A DNA stretch of 64,000 nt from Carnobacterium_B sp045617425 (GCF_045617425.1 NZ_JAZLIO010000003.1:124001-188000); one strand, 5' to 3'. Shown: positions 1 to 8,712, numbered from the stretch's first letter. Notes: generated from the letters alone by a model not told the origin. Numbers and translations are program-made.

Positions 1-1
1 A

Positions 2-379
2 GTGATATCACAAGATCCTTCTGCAGGAGCATTGTTATCAAACGGCTCGTCATTCTCCGTTGTTATCTCATTAGGTACAGCACCGGAACAAAAATTTTCT
101 GAAACGGTAACCATACCGTATGCTGAACCAGAAATAGAAGAACCTGATGAATCAAGTTCTGAAAGTGGTTCACAAGAATCAACACCCGTACCGAATGAAA
201 TTGTTATCTACATCCAAGACAAAGAACATTCTTTAGAAAATGAATTTCAAAAATTCACTATCACCGAAGATTTTGAAACAGTTATACCATTTGTTCTTCA
301 AGAGGGCGAAGCAGGTACGTATCGAATTGAACGTGATGGAGAAGTGATAGAAGAAAATACCAATGTAACAACGGAATAA
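2..379 (+). CDS. pknB: PASTA-domain Ser/Thr protein kinase, C-terminal end only (PknB/PrkC family)
   Basis: The window opens inside this gene; the kinase domain, membrane helix and earlier PASTA repeats lie upstream, so the first codon here is internal, not a start. The first ~28 residues look like the end of a PASTA repeat (QDPSAG, then FSVVISLG). A linker rich in Glu, Ser and Pro follows (about residues 42-66), then an ~60-residue acidic tail without a recognised domain. In this family PASTA repeats sit outside the cell and sense muropeptides or lipid II while the cytoplasmic kinase phosphorylates division and wall-synthesis proteins. Placement directly before rsgA and rpe matches the B. 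subtilis prpC-prkC-rsgA(cpgA)-rpe order, which supports the call. A different PASTA protein is possible because the kinase part cannot be seen. Confidence 0.75.
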   Translation: MISQDPSAGALLSNGSSFSVVISLGTAPEQKFSETVTIPYAEPEIEEPDESSSESGSQESTPVPNEIVIYIQDKEHSLENEFQKFTITEDFETVIPFVLQEGEAGTYRIERDGEVIEENTNVTTE

Positions 380-387
380 ACAAATAA

Positions 388-435
388 AAAAAGGCTTAAA
401 AAAACTGTTTTTTTCAGTTTTATAGGCCTTTTTTT
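388..435 (+). terminator. Intrinsic terminator after the PASTA kinase gene
   Basis: An AGGCTT...ACTG arm pairs with CAGTTTTATAGGCCT across a T-rich loop and is followed by a run of seven T residues. It separates the kinase gene from rsgA. Confidence 0.8.
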
Positions 436-531
436 GCTATTCATAAAACCTATTAACTATGATTAAAATCTTGCTTTCTTGGGTTTCATTCAGTAGAGTA
501 TAAAAGAGAACACATTATAGGAGGGGTTTTA

Positions 532-1434
532 TTGCCGGAAGGTCAAATCAGAAAAGCATTAAGTGGTTTTTATTATGTCTATTATCAAGGAGAAACCTAT
601 CAAACAAGAGGGAGAGGAAATTTTCGAAAAAGGGAATTAACGCCTTTGGTTGGTGACTATGTCTTATTTGAAAGTGGCAATTTAAAAGAAGGTGTTGTAC
701 AAGAACTGTTACCTAGAAAAAATGAATTGGTCCGTCCACCTGTGGCCAATGTGGACATCGGTATTGTAGTGATGTCAGCAATCGAACCTAACTTTTCAAC
801 AAACCTATTAGATCGTTTCTTGGTCACTTTAGAGAGTAAAGGAATCCAAGCGATCATCTACATAAGTAAAATTGATTTGTTAACAGATGAACTATTGCAA
901 CAATTAAAAGAAAAAGAGCGAGCTTATGAAAAAATTGGGTATCCTATTATCGTACCTGAACAAACTGACAACAAAAAATCTTTAGAGGAGTTAACCTCTT
1001 ATTTCCCTAATAAATTGTCTGTTTTTATGGGTCAATCTGGTGCAGGGAAATCAACATTACTGAACAGTATTGCACCTGATTTAGAACTGAAAACAGCTGA
1101 AATTTCAAGTTCTCTTGGCAGAGGAAAGCATACGACTAGACACGTTGAATTATTGCCATTATACGGGGGATTAGTTGCGGATACTCCTGGTTTTAGTTCC
1201 ATCGATTTTTTAGAACTCGAAGCAGAAGAACTCTCTGCATGCTTTCCTGACTTTGTTGAAGTGCAAGATGAATGTCGATTTAGAGGGTGCATGCATAAAA
1301 AAGAACCTGGGTGTCAAGTGAAAAAAGAAGTAGAATTAAATACAATACCAGCATACCGTTACCAACATTACTTGCAGTTTTTAGATGAAATTGAAAGTCG
1401 TAAACCAAGATACGACAATAAACATAAGAAATGA
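532..1434 (+). CDS. rsgA: Ribosome small-subunit-dependent GTPase RsgA
   Basis: Cytoplasmic circularly permuted GTPase that helps late 30S subunit maturation. The 300-residue length is typical. An N-terminal OB-fold (about residues 1-65) precedes the G domain, whose motifs come in permuted order: SKIDLL (G4) near 111, GQSGAGKS (P-loop) near 167, DTPGF (G3) near 216. The C-terminal zinc site shows CRFRGCMHKKEPGC (about 248-261). The start is TTG at 532, chosen because AGGAGGGG lies 5 bases upstream and no in-frame ATG gives the N-terminus. It is followed by rpe and thiN with almost no gap, so the three are probably one operon. Confidence 0.95.
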   Translation: MPEGQIRKALSGFYYVYYQGETYQTRGRGNFRKRELTPLVGDYVLFESGNLKEGVVQELLPRKNELVRPPVANVDIGIVVMSAIEPNFSTNLLDRFLVTLESKGIQAIIYISKIDLLTDELLQQLKEKERAYEKIGYPIIVPEQTDNKKSLEELTSYFPNKLSVFMGQSGAGKSTLLNSIAPDLELKTAEISSSLGRGKHTTRHVELLPLYGGLVADTPGFSSIDFLELEAEELSACFPDFVEVQDECRFRGCMHKKEPGCQVKKEVELNTIPAYRYQHYLQFLDEIESRKPRYDNKHKK

Positions 1435-1444
1435 GGATAAGAAA

Positions 1445-2095
1445 ATGAAATTAGCACCATCTATTTTAAGCGCAGACTTTGCAAACTTAGCAAGAGATAT
1501 TCAGTTAGTTGAAGATGGAGGGGCAGATTATATTCATGTTGATGTAATGGATGGACATTTTGTTCCGAATATTACATTTGGTGCAGATACAGTAGCTGCT
1601 ATTCGTCCGGTAACGAAATTACCGCTGGATTGTCATTTAATGGTAGAGCATCCTGAAAACTATGTTAAACAATTTGCTGCAGCAGGTGCAGATATTATTA
1701 CCGTGCATCCTGAAAGCACACCCCATATTCATCGTGTCATCCAGTTGATAAAAGACCAAGGTGTTAAAGCAGGGATTGCTGTGAATCCAGGAACACCGAT
1801 TGAAACAATGATGCATGTATTAGGAATAGTCGATTTAGTTTTAGTGATGACAGTTAATCCTGGTTATGGCGGACAAAGCTTTATTCCAGAAATGCTAAAG
1901 AAAATAGAAAAAGCAAAAGAAATAAAAGATAGAGAAGGCTATACTTATGAAATACAAGTTGATGGAGGAATAGCTGAACAAACCGCTAAACAATGTAAAG
2001 AAGCAGGAGCGACCGTTTTTGTTGCGGGTTCATATATTTATAGTGCAGAAGATCCATTGAATCAACTAAACTTATTAATAGACGCGGTAAGATAA
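1445..2095 (+). CDS. rpe: Ribulose-phosphate 3-epimerase
   Basis: Interconverts ribulose 5-phosphate and xylulose 5-phosphate in the pentose phosphate pathway. The 216-residue TIM barrel begins MKLAPSILSADF, the standard N-terminus, and shows the metal-site segments HVDVMDGHFVPN (about 31-42), DCHLMVEHP (about 63), MTVNPGYGGQSF and the phosphate-binding QVDGGI. An open frame continues upstream to 1385 inside rsgA, but ATG 1445 matches the family N-terminus. The ribosome binding site GAGGATAAG overlaps the rsgA stop codon, so translation is probably coupled to rsgA. Confidence 0.95.
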   Translation: MKLAPSILSADFANLARDIQLVEDGGADYIHVDVMDGHFVPNITFGADTVAAIRPVTKLPLDCHLMVEHPENYVKQFAAAGADIITVHPESTPHIHRVIQLIKDQGVKAGIAVNPGTPIETMMHVLGIVDLVLVMTVNPGYGGQSFIPEMLKKIEKAKEIKDREGYTYEIQVDGGIAEQTAKQCKEAGATVFVAGSYIYSAEDPLNQLNLLIDAVR

Positions 2096-2096
2096 G

Positions 2097-2744
2097 ATGA
2101 GACACTTAGCAATTATGGTCGGTGGACCTTATGAGCGCGTTCCAGTAATAGAAAATAGTCAATCAAAAGAACTCGTTTGGATCGGTGTTGATAGAGGGGC
2201 CTTACGGTTATTAGAGCACGGAATTGTTCCTAAGATTGCCCTTGGAGATTTTGACTCAGTCACAAAGGAAGAACTGAAAATAATAAAAAATGAAGTTGCC
2301 GATGTTCGAGTTTACAAAGCGGAAAAAGATGAGACCGATACAGAGCTAGCAGTCCAAATAGCTTTTGATGAATTCAAACCGGAGAGTGTCTCTATTTACG
2401 GAGCGACTGGTGGAAGAATGGATCATTTATTAAACAATATCTTTATGATATTCCAGCCTAAGCTGCTCGATCATGCTGCTAAAATACGTCTAATAGATGT
2501 CCAAAATACCATCATATATTTTTTACCAGGTACACATACCCTATCAAAAGAGCAAGATAAAAAATACCTTGCATTTACTTGTCTATCTCCTGTAGAAAAA
2601 TTATCGATACAAGACGCCAAATATCAATTAACTGATGCGGATTTTACTCATCCGATTTCGTTGGCAAGTAATGAATTTATTACAGATACCGTAAATTTTT
2701 CTTTTATATCTGGAATGATAGCCGTTATTCAAAGTAAAGATTAA
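2097..2744 (+). CDS. thiN: Thiamine pyrophosphokinase
   Basis: Transfers pyrophosphate from ATP to thiamine to make thiamine diphosphate. The 215-residue protein carries the family segments LGDFDSV (about 49-55), EKDETDTELAVQ (about 78-89) and GATGGRMDHLLNN (about 103). ATG at 2097 is one base after the rpe stop, implying coupled translation. In B. subtilis the orthologue (yloS/thiN) holds the same place after rpe. The transcript ends at the terminator shared with rpmB. No thiamine biosynthesis gene lies nearby, consistent with use of imported thiamine, which is inference. Confidence 0.92.
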   Translation: MRHLAIMVGGPYERVPVIENSQSKELVWIGVDRGALRLLEHGIVPKIALGDFDSVTKEELKIIKNEVADVRVYKAEKDETDTELAVQIAFDEFKPESVSIYGATGGRMDHLLNNIFMIFQPKLLDHAAKIRLIDVQNTIIYFLPGTHTLSKEQDKKYLAFTCLSPVEKLSIQDAKYQLTDADFTHPISLASNEFITDTVNFSFISGMIAVIQSKD

Positions 2745-2760
2745 AAAAGAATAAACAAAA

Positions 2761-2802
2761 AAGAACCTTTTCCATGATGCCGGGAAAGGTTCTTTTTTTT
2801 TG
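2761..2802. terminator. Bidirectional terminator between thiN and rpmB
   Basis: AAGAACCTTTTCC pairs with GGAAAGGTTCTT over a 9-base loop. A-rich sequence on the left and a T tract on the right let it serve thiN on the plus strand and rpmB on the minus strand. Confidence 0.85.
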
Positions 2803-2808
2803 GTAAGA

Positions 2809-2997
2809 TTATACGCGTGCAACTTTACCAGATTTAAGTGCTCGAGCAGATACCCAAACTTTTTTAGGTGATCCGTCAACCATGATACGAACTTTTTGTA
2901 AGTTAGCACCCCAAGTACGTTTTGTTTTGTTCATAGCGTGAGAGCGGTTATTTCCGCTTCTTGCTTTACGTCCTGTAATTACACATTCTTTAGCCAT
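2809..2997 (-). CDS. rpmB: 50S ribosomal protein L28
   Basis: Structural protein of the large ribosomal subunit, 62 residues. It starts MAKECVITGRKARSGNNRSH and ends in the usual Lys-rich VSARALKSGKVARV. The frame is open 14 codons further upstream, but the ATG at 2997 has AGGAGG 8 bases away and gives the conserved N-terminus, so the longer frame is rejected. It stands alone and reversed relative to its neighbours, as in B. subtilis between yloS and yloU. The zinc-ribbon cysteine pairs of some L28 forms are not present; only Cys5 is seen. Confidence 0.95.
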   Translation of the reverse strand: MAKECVITGRKARSGNNRSHAMNKTKRTWGANLQKVRIMVDGSPKKVWVSARALKSGKVARV

Positions 2998-3058
2998 TAG
3001 TCTTTCCTCCTTTGCCGATATATCGAAGCAAAGCTTCAATCAATACTCATACTTCAAT

Positions 3059-3087
3059 AATTTATCATAATTTAGTTGCCTTTGCAA
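3059..3087 (-). promoter_or_regulatory. Candidate promoter of rpmB
   Basis: On the minus strand TTGCAA (3082-3087) and TAAATT (3059-3064) are 17 bases apart. The leader between this and rpmB contains two short palindromes, CGATATATCG (3018-3027) and GAAGCAAAGCTTC (3027-3039). Confidence 0.4.
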
Positions 3088-3182
3088 GAACTTCTTTCAA
3101 GGAAATTTACTTGACAGTCTTTTATTGTTCCTTAGTATTATTTAAAAATGAGGAAACTTAGTTTTTCTTTTCTTATTAGGTC

Positions 3183-3191
3183 TGCTATGAT
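3183..3191 (+). promoter_or_regulatory. Candidate extended -10 promoter for the Asp23-family gene and fakA
   Basis: TGCTATGAT fits the TGn-TATAAT extended -10 form; no good -35 is visible. A second candidate upstream, TTGACA at 3111-3116 with TATTAT at 3136-3141, has a 19-base spacer. Confidence 0.4.
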
Positions 3192-3243
3192 AAAATGTAG
3201 AGTAGTAATTTATGGCTTGCTAGCCAAGAGGAGGATTTTTAAC

Positions 3244-3606
3244 ATGGCAGTTAAAATCAAAACACAATTTGGAACAATAGATATCTCAAATGAAGTTATT
3301 GCAACCGTTGTTGGTGGTGCCGCAACCGAAATTTTTGGAATCGTTGGTATGGCAAGTAAAAGCCAAATACGTGATAATTTAAATGACATACTAAAAAAAG
3401 AAAACTATTCACGTGGAGTAGTCGTTCGTCAAGAAGATGATGGTGTTGCAATAGATATTTACATTATTGTTAGTTACGGAATAAAAATTTCTGAAGTCAG
3501 CCGTAATGTGCAAGAAATCGTGAAGTACAATTTGGAAACAATGTTAGGTGTTACAGCTAACACTGTAAATATTTATGTTCAAGGTGTTCGCGTATTAACT
3601 GATTAA
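3244..3606 (+). CDS. Asp23/Gls24 family envelope stress response protein (YloU-like)
   Basis: A 120-residue Asp23-family protein beginning MAVKIKTQFGTIDISNEV. The family core, a glycine-containing segment VVGGAATEIFGIVGMA followed by an alternating beta-alpha pattern ending VNIYVQGVRV, is visible. Members are abundant cytoplasmic proteins, often membrane-associated through a partner, linked to envelope homeostasis. ATG 3244 is chosen over the longer frame from 3148 because AAGAGGAGG lies just upstream and the family N-terminus starts here. It precedes fakA exactly as yloU precedes yloV in B. subtilis, so the two are likely co-transcribed. Its molecular function is not established. Confidence 0.9.
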   Translation: MAVKIKTQFGTIDISNEVIATVVGGAATEIFGIVGMASKSQIRDNLNDILKKENYSRGVVVRQEDDGVAIDIYIIVSYGIKISEVSRNVQEIVKYNLETMLGVTANTVNIYVQGVRVLTD

Positions 3607-3675
3607 AAATGTGATTAGTCAAAGAAGAAATAGTTACTAATACTTATTAAAAAGTAACTAAGGAGGATATATGTA

Positions 3676-5349
3676 GTGAAAGTTACAAAATTAGAAGGTA
3701 AGCAGTTTCGTTTAATGGTAGCAACAGGAGCTAATCGTTTAGATAAGAATGCAGAATATGTAAACTCATTGAATGTTTTTCCAGTTCCAGATGGCGATAC
3801 AGGTACCAACATGAATTTATCTTTAGCAAGTGGTGCTAAGGCAGTTGCAAATACAACTTCTGAAAGTGTTGGTGATTTGTCAGCAGCCCTTTCTAAAGGA
3901 TTATTGATGGGAGCTCGTGGGAATTCTGGAGTTATTTTATCTCAACTATTTAGAGGATTCGGCAAAGCTATTGAAAATAAAGAAACAGTGTCTTCTAAGG
4001 AATTCTCAGAAGCATTCACTAAGGGTGTTGAAACAGCATATAAAGCTGTTATGAAGCCAGTTGAAGGAACCATTTTAACTGTAGCTCGCGAATCAGCTAA
4101 AGTTGGTGAAAAAAAAGCAAAAGAAACAGATGATATTGTTGAAGTGATGGAAGCCATCGTTCGTGGGGCTAAAAAATCATTAGCTAAAACACCTGATTTA
4201 TTGCCAGTACTTAAAGAAGTAGGGGTTGTAGACAGTGGTGGACAAGGTCTTTTGTTTATCTATGAAGGATTCTTAGAAGTATTGTCTGGCAAAATTGTAG
4301 AAGAAGATATTTATCAACCTTCTGCTGAAGAAATGACAGAGTTGGTTAATGCCGAACATCACAGAAGTGTGTCAAATCATATTCATACTGAAGACATAAA
4401 ATTCGGTTATTGTACAGAAATTATGGTTCAAATTGGTAAAGGTGAAACAGTTGATAGCGAATTTGATTATGATACATTCCGTAATCATTTAAACGAAATC
4501 GGGGACTCTTTATTGGTAGTTTCTGATGACGAAATCGTTAAGGTGCATGTTCATACAGAACATCCAGGAGAAGTAATGAATTACGGACAAAAATTTGGGT
4601 CATTGCTGAAAATTAAAGTGGATAATATGCGTGTTCAACATGAAACGATTCTTGAAAATGAAGCACCTCAGCCTGTTAAAAAAGCAGCTAAAACCCCTTA
4701 TGGTATCATCGCAGTTGCAGCAGGAGAAGGTGTTCAAAACTTATTCAAAAGTTTAGGTGTAGATTATGTCATTAGTGGTGGACAAACAATGAATCCAAGT
4801 ACAGAAGACATTCTTAAAGCAATTGAAGAAGTAAATGCTGAGAAAATTATTATCTTGCCAAACAACAAAAATATTTTTATGGCGGCTGATCAGGCTGCAG
4901 AAGTAAGCGAATTGTCAGTAGTCGTTATCCCTAGTAAAACCATTTCTCAAGGTATGACTGCAATGTTAGCATTTAATGAGTTGAATGACTTAGATACTAA
5001 TAAAACTGAAATGATGAGCGAATTAAAAAATGTTGTTAGTGGACAAGTAACAAATGCAGTAAGAGATACAGAAATCGATGGAATGGCAATCAAAAAAGAC
5101 GATTTTATGGGGATTATTGAAGGTAAAATCAAAGTATCTCAATCCAACCGTAAAAATGTTACGATTGAAACCTTGAAAAAAATGATATCAGAAGATAGTG
5201 AAATTGTAACTATTTTACTTGGAGAAGATGGAGACGAAGCTGAAGCCGCTGAGATTGCCGCTGAAATTGAAAATCTCTTTGAAGAAGTAGAAGTTGAAAT
5301 TCATGACGGACAACAACCCGTTTATCCGTACATCTTGTCAGTAGAATAA
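3676..5349 (+). CDS. fakA: Fatty acid kinase catalytic subunit FakA (YloV, DAK2 domain)
   Basis: Phosphorylates fatty acids bound to FakB; the acyl-phosphate feeds PlsX/PlsY phospholipid synthesis. The 557-residue protein has an N-terminal DAK2-type kinase domain with the nucleotide/metal segment PVPDGDTGTNM (about 36-46), GARGNSGVILSQ (about 78-89) and VVDSGGQG (about 188), a middle domain, and a C-terminal domain of DegV-like pattern. The start is GTG 3676, nine bases after AGGAGG. An ATG only four bases after the same AGGAGG is immediately followed by TAG. No fakB is in the window. recG and plsX follow after a terminator, so lipid genes cluster here. Confidence 0.92.
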   Translation: MKVTKLEGKQFRLMVATGANRLDKNAEYVNSLNVFPVPDGDTGTNMNLSLASGAKAVANTTSESVGDLSAALSKGLLMGARGNSGVILSQLFRGFGKAIENKETVSSKEFSEAFTKGVETAYKAVMKPVEGTILTVARESAKVGEKKAKETDDIVEVMEAIVRGAKKSLAKTPDLLPVLKEVGVVDSGGQGLLFIYEGFLEVLSGKIVEEDIYQPSAEEMTELVNAEHHRSVSNHIHTEDIKFGYCTEIMVQIGKGETVDSEFDYDTFRNHLNEIGDSLLVVSDDEIVKVHVHTEHPGEVMNYGQKFGSLLKIKVDNMRVQHETILENEAPQPVKKAAKTPYGIIAVAAGEGVQNLFKSLGVDYVISGGQTMNPSTEDILKAIEEVNAEKIIILPNNKNIFMAADQAAEVSELSVVVIPSKTISQGMTAMLAFNELNDLDTNKTEMMSELKNVVSGQVTNAVRDTEIDGMAIKKDDFMGIIEGKIKVSQSNRKNVTIETLKKMISEDSEIVTILLGEDGDEAEAAEIAAEIENLFEEVEVEIHDGQQPVYPYILSVE

Positions 5350-5351
5350 TT

Positions 5352-5404
5352 AAAAAGACAAAAATAGAACCGGATGTTATTCCTAGCCTATTTTTGTCTT
5401 TTTT
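5352..5404 (+). terminator. Intrinsic terminator after fakA
   Basis: AAAAAGACAAAAATAG pairs perfectly with CTATTTTTGTCTTTTT across a 20-base loop, ending in T residues. Confidence 0.8.
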
Positions 5405-5501
5405 AGTCAGTTTAAAGAAAATAAATAAAGTACTTATTACACTAAAGGGAGGTAAGTGACAGGTTAAAAGAGCTGAAGCTGTTTAATCTGTTTAAAAATT
5501 T

Positions 5502-7550
5502 ATGGCTAAATCAATTTATGATTCTGTTTCGGTCCTCCCTTATGTTGGTGAAAAGCGTTTAGAGGCTTTGCATCAATTAGGTATTCATACTATTTCTGAT
5601 TTAATTTCTCATTATCCTATTCGTTATGAGGATATTCAAGAAAAAGATTTATTAGAGATAGAAGACCAAGAGAAAGTGACGTTAAAAGGAAATGTAGTTT
5701 CAGAAGCAGTAGTCAGTCGTTTTGGACCCAAAAAGAATCGCTTGTCTTTTCGCTTAATCATTGAGCATGCAGTAATAACGGTGACTTTTTTTAATCAAGC
5801 CTACTTAAAAAGTAAAATCGTTACAGGAGAAGAAATTGCTGTATTTGGAAAATGGGATGCAAAGAGAAAAAGTTTGACTGGTATGAAAATTTTGGGCACC
5901 AAATCAGGTTCTGATCAGGGAGATTTTGAGTCAGTTTACAGTGCAAATAAACATATTAAACAAAGCACGATACTGCAATTGATCACAGAAGCTTTTAAAC
6001 TCTATCAAGAGTATATCCCGGAGGTTATTCCTCCAGAACTAAGAACGAAATACCGCTTGATCTCTCATCATGATGCTGTTTATGCGATGCATTTTCCAGC
6101 TTCAGAAGAACAAAAAAAGCAAGCTAGAAGAGAGGTTGTTTTTGAAGAATTCTTATTGTACCAAATGCGCATGCAGATTGTACGCGAAAAGCAAAAAGCT
6201 ATGGGTAAAGGAAATACACTAAATTACAATGTGAATGATTTGAGAAATTTTATTGAGACTTTGCCTTTTGAATTAACGAAAGCACAAAAAAGAGTAGTGA
6301 ATGAAATCTGCAGTGATTTAAGGCAACCGATTCACATGCATCGTTTACTTCAAGGAGATGTTGGGAGCGGAAAAACAATCGTAGCGGCGATTGCTTTATA
6401 CGCTGCCACGAATGTTGGTGTTCAATCGGCCTTGATGGTTCCTACAGAAATTCTAGCTGAACAGCATATGGAGAGTTTGACGGAATTATTCGATCCACTT
6501 GAAGTGAGAATTGCATTGTTGACAGGTTCAACAAAAACTAAAGAACGACGCATCATATTAGAGCAATTAGCTAATGGAGAATTAGATGTTCTTATAGGTA
6601 CACATGCATTGATCCAACAAGATGTTTATTTTTCTCGATTAGGGTTAGTTATTACCGATGAACAACATCGTTTTGGCGTAAATCAACGGAAATTATTAAG
6701 GGACAAGGGAAAAGATGCGGATGTTTTATTCATGACGGCTACTCCTATACCTCGTACCTTAGCGATTACGACATATGGCGAAATGGATGTTTCCATTATT
6801 GATGAAATGCCTGCAGGAAGAATCCCGATTCAAACCACATGGATCAAACCTAAAAATTTTGAAAAAACGCTAGAATTTATTGAAATTCAGTTGAAAAAAG
6901 GGTCACAAGCCTATGTAATCTGTCCTTTGATTGAAGAATCGGAAAGCATCGATGTCAAAAATGCGACTGATATCTATGAAAAATTAACAGCTTATTATGG
7001 CGATCGTTTTCAAGTGGGTTTGTTGCATGGGAAAATGAAGTCAGCCGATAAGGAAAGCATTATGGAAAATTTTAAAGAAAAAAAACTACAAGTTCTTGTT
7101 TCCACTACAGTAATCGAAGTAGGTGTAAACGTGCCAAATGCAACGACTATGATTATTTATGATGCAGATCGCTTTGGATTATCTCAATTGCATCAGTTAA
7201 GAGGTCGGGTTGGTCGAGGAGATAAAGAATCCTACTGTATTCTTGTTGCAAATCCAAAAACTGAAAATGGGATGGAACGTATGAAAATTATGACGGAAAC
7301 AACGGATGGTTTTTTGTTAAGTGAAAAAGATTTAGAACTTAGAGGTCCTGGAGATTTGTTTGGCAATAAACAATCTGGGATACCTGATTTTAAAATCGGG
7401 GATATCGTGGGAGATTTTGGAGCTTTGGAAGCAGCTAGGCAAGAAGCAGTTCAATTGATCAATCAAAAAGACTTTCTAACAAACGAACGTTATCAACCGA
7501 TTAGAGAAGCTGTTGGGTTTAATGAGTTAGAAGGACTAGATTTTAATTGA
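5502..7550 (+). CDS. recG: ATP-dependent DNA helicase RecG
   Basis: Superfamily 2 helicase that reverses stalled replication forks and migrates branched DNA. The 682-residue length is normal. The N-terminal wedge/OB region (about 1-230) precedes helicase motifs GDVGSGKT (about 285-292), DEQHRFG (near 386), FMTATPIPRTLA (near 408) and LHQLRGRVGRG (near 565). ATG 5502 has an in-frame stop three codons upstream, so no earlier start exists, yet there is no Shine-Dalgarno sequence near it: the bases before it are T- and A-rich. A strong AGGGAGG lies 50 bases upstream in front of a three-codon ORF. plsX follows 81 bases later, as in Gram-positive recG-(fapR)-plsX order. Confidence 0.95.
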   Translation: MAKSIYDSVSVLPYVGEKRLEALHQLGIHTISDLISHYPIRYEDIQEKDLLEIEDQEKVTLKGNVVSEAVVSRFGPKKNRLSFRLIIEHAVITVTFFNQAYLKSKIVTGEEIAVFGKWDAKRKSLTGMKILGTKSGSDQGDFESVYSANKHIKQSTILQLITEAFKLYQEYIPEVIPPELRTKYRLISHHDAVYAMHFPASEEQKKQARREVVFEEFLLYQMRMQIVREKQKAMGKGNTLNYNVNDLRNFIETLPFELTKAQKRVVNEICSDLRQPIHMHRLLQGDVGSGKTIVAAIALYAATNVGVQSALMVPTEILAEQHMESLTELFDPLEVRIALLTGSTKTKERRIILEQLANGELDVLIGTHALIQQDVYFSRLGLVITDEQHRFGVNQRKLLRDKGKDADVLFMTATPIPRTLAITTYGEMDVSIIDEMPAGRIPIQTTWIKPKNFEKTLEFIEIQLKKGSQAYVICPLIEESESIDVKNATDIYEKLTAYYGDRFQVGLLHGKMKSADKESIMENFKEKKLQVLVSTTVIEVGVNVPNATTMIIYDADRFGLSQLHQLRGRVGRGDKESYCILVANPKTENGMERMKIMTETTDGFLLSEKDLELRGPGDLFGNKQSGIPDFKIGDIVGDFGALEAARQEAVQLINQKDFLTNERYQPIREAVGFNELEGLDFN

Positions 7551-7631
7551 GGTTCAATCATGATTAGTGGTAATATCTATTAGGAACGTAAAGTTTAGAA
7601 ATGTTGAAAGTTAACTAGGGAGGCAAATGAT

Positions 7632-8642
7632 TTGAAAATTGCAGTAGATGCTATGGGCGGAGATAACGCACCAAAAGCAATTGTTGAAGGTGTCATGATG
7701 GCAGCTAAAGAATACAATGATATTGAATTTCTTTTATATGGAAAAGAAGATTCAATAAGAAAATACTTAACGGATGAAACAAATATTACGATTATTCATA
7801 CAGATGAAAAAATAGCGAGTGATGACGATCCTGTTCGTGCAGTTCGTCGCAAAAAGAACGCTTCTATGGTTTTAGCGGCGCAAGCTGTAAAAGATAAGGA
7901 AGCAGATGCTTTATTTTCTGCAGGAAACACAGGCGCATTATTGACTGCTGGACTATTGATCATTGGAAGAATTAAAGGTATTGATCGACCTGGATTGTTA
8001 GTTTCGTTACCTGTAATTGGAACAGAAAATGGAACATTTAATTTAATGGATGTTGGTGCAAATGCAGACACTAAACCAGAAAACATTCATCAATATGCGA
8101 TTCTGGGAAGCTATTACGCTCAATTCGTTCGAGGAATCAAAAATCCAAAAGTGGGCTTATTGAATAACGGAACAGAAGAAAACAAGGGAAATGATGTAAC
8201 AAAAAGAGCATACCAACTGTTAGCAAACAATACAGATATTAACTTCATCGGAAACGTTGAAGCACGTGAATTGTTAAGTGGAGCAGCGGATGTAGTTGTT
8301 ACTGATGGTTTTACTGGAAATGCTGTATTAAAAACAGTTGAAGGTACGGCTATGTCTATGATGAAACTTCTTAAAAATGCTGTGTATGAAAATGGCACAA
8401 AAGCCAAATTAGGTGGATTATTATTAAAAGATAGTCTTTCTAATATGAAAGACGTTATGGATTACTCAAAGCATGGTGGAGCAGTGTTATTCGGAGTTAA
8501 AGCACCTGTTGTCAAAACTCACGGATCAACGGAAAAAGTTGCTGTTTACCATACAATTAAGCAAATTCACGAAATGTTGGAATCACATGTTATTGATGAC
8601 TTGGTTCACTATTTTGAAGCAAAAGAACTAACGGCTGAATAA
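7632..8642 (+). CDS. plsX: Phosphate acyltransferase PlsX
   Basis: Converts acyl-ACP to acyl-phosphate for PlsY, the first committed step of membrane phospholipid synthesis; a peripheral membrane enzyme. The 336-residue protein begins MKIAVDAMGGDNAPKAIVEG, the family signature, and contains FSAGNTGAL (about 96), LMDVGANADTKPENI (about 138) and VVTDGFTGNAVLKT (about 222). The start is TTG 7632, 8 bases after AGGGAGG; an ATG at 7627 opens only a two-codon frame ending in TGA that overlaps the real start. FapR, which represses plsX in Bacillus, is not encoded next door, and I see no FapR-type operator. Confidence 0.95.
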   Translation: MKIAVDAMGGDNAPKAIVEGVMMAAKEYNDIEFLLYGKEDSIRKYLTDETNITIIHTDEKIASDDDPVRAVRRKKNASMVLAAQAVKDKEADALFSAGNTGALLTAGLLIIGRIKGIDRPGLLVSLPVIGTENGTFNLMDVGANADTKPENIHQYAILGSYYAQFVRGIKNPKVGLLNNGTEENKGNDVTKRAYQLLANNTDINFIGNVEARELLSGAADVVVTDGFTGNAVLKTVEGTAMSMMKLLKNAVYENGTKAKLGGLLLKDSLSNMKDVMDYSKHGGAVLFGVKAPVVKTHGSTEKVAVYHTIKQIHEMLESHVIDDLVHYFEAKELTAE

Positions 8643-8682
8643 GTTTTTCTGAACAAAGAAAAAAGGCAGCCCTAAAAAATAG

Positions 8683-8712
8683 TTGGACAATATTTGTGAA
8701 TATCGTTAAAAT
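8683..8712 (+). promoter_or_regulatory. Promoter of acpP
   Basis: TTGGAC (8683-8688) and TAAAAT (8707-8712) are separated by 18 bases, followed by a 58-base leader. This suggests acpP has its own promoter in addition to read-through from plsX. Confidence 0.6.

Noticed and set aside
1385..1444. Longer rpe reading frame from 1385
   Set aside because: It lies within rsgA, lacks a ribosome binding site, and the family N-terminus begins at ATG 1445.
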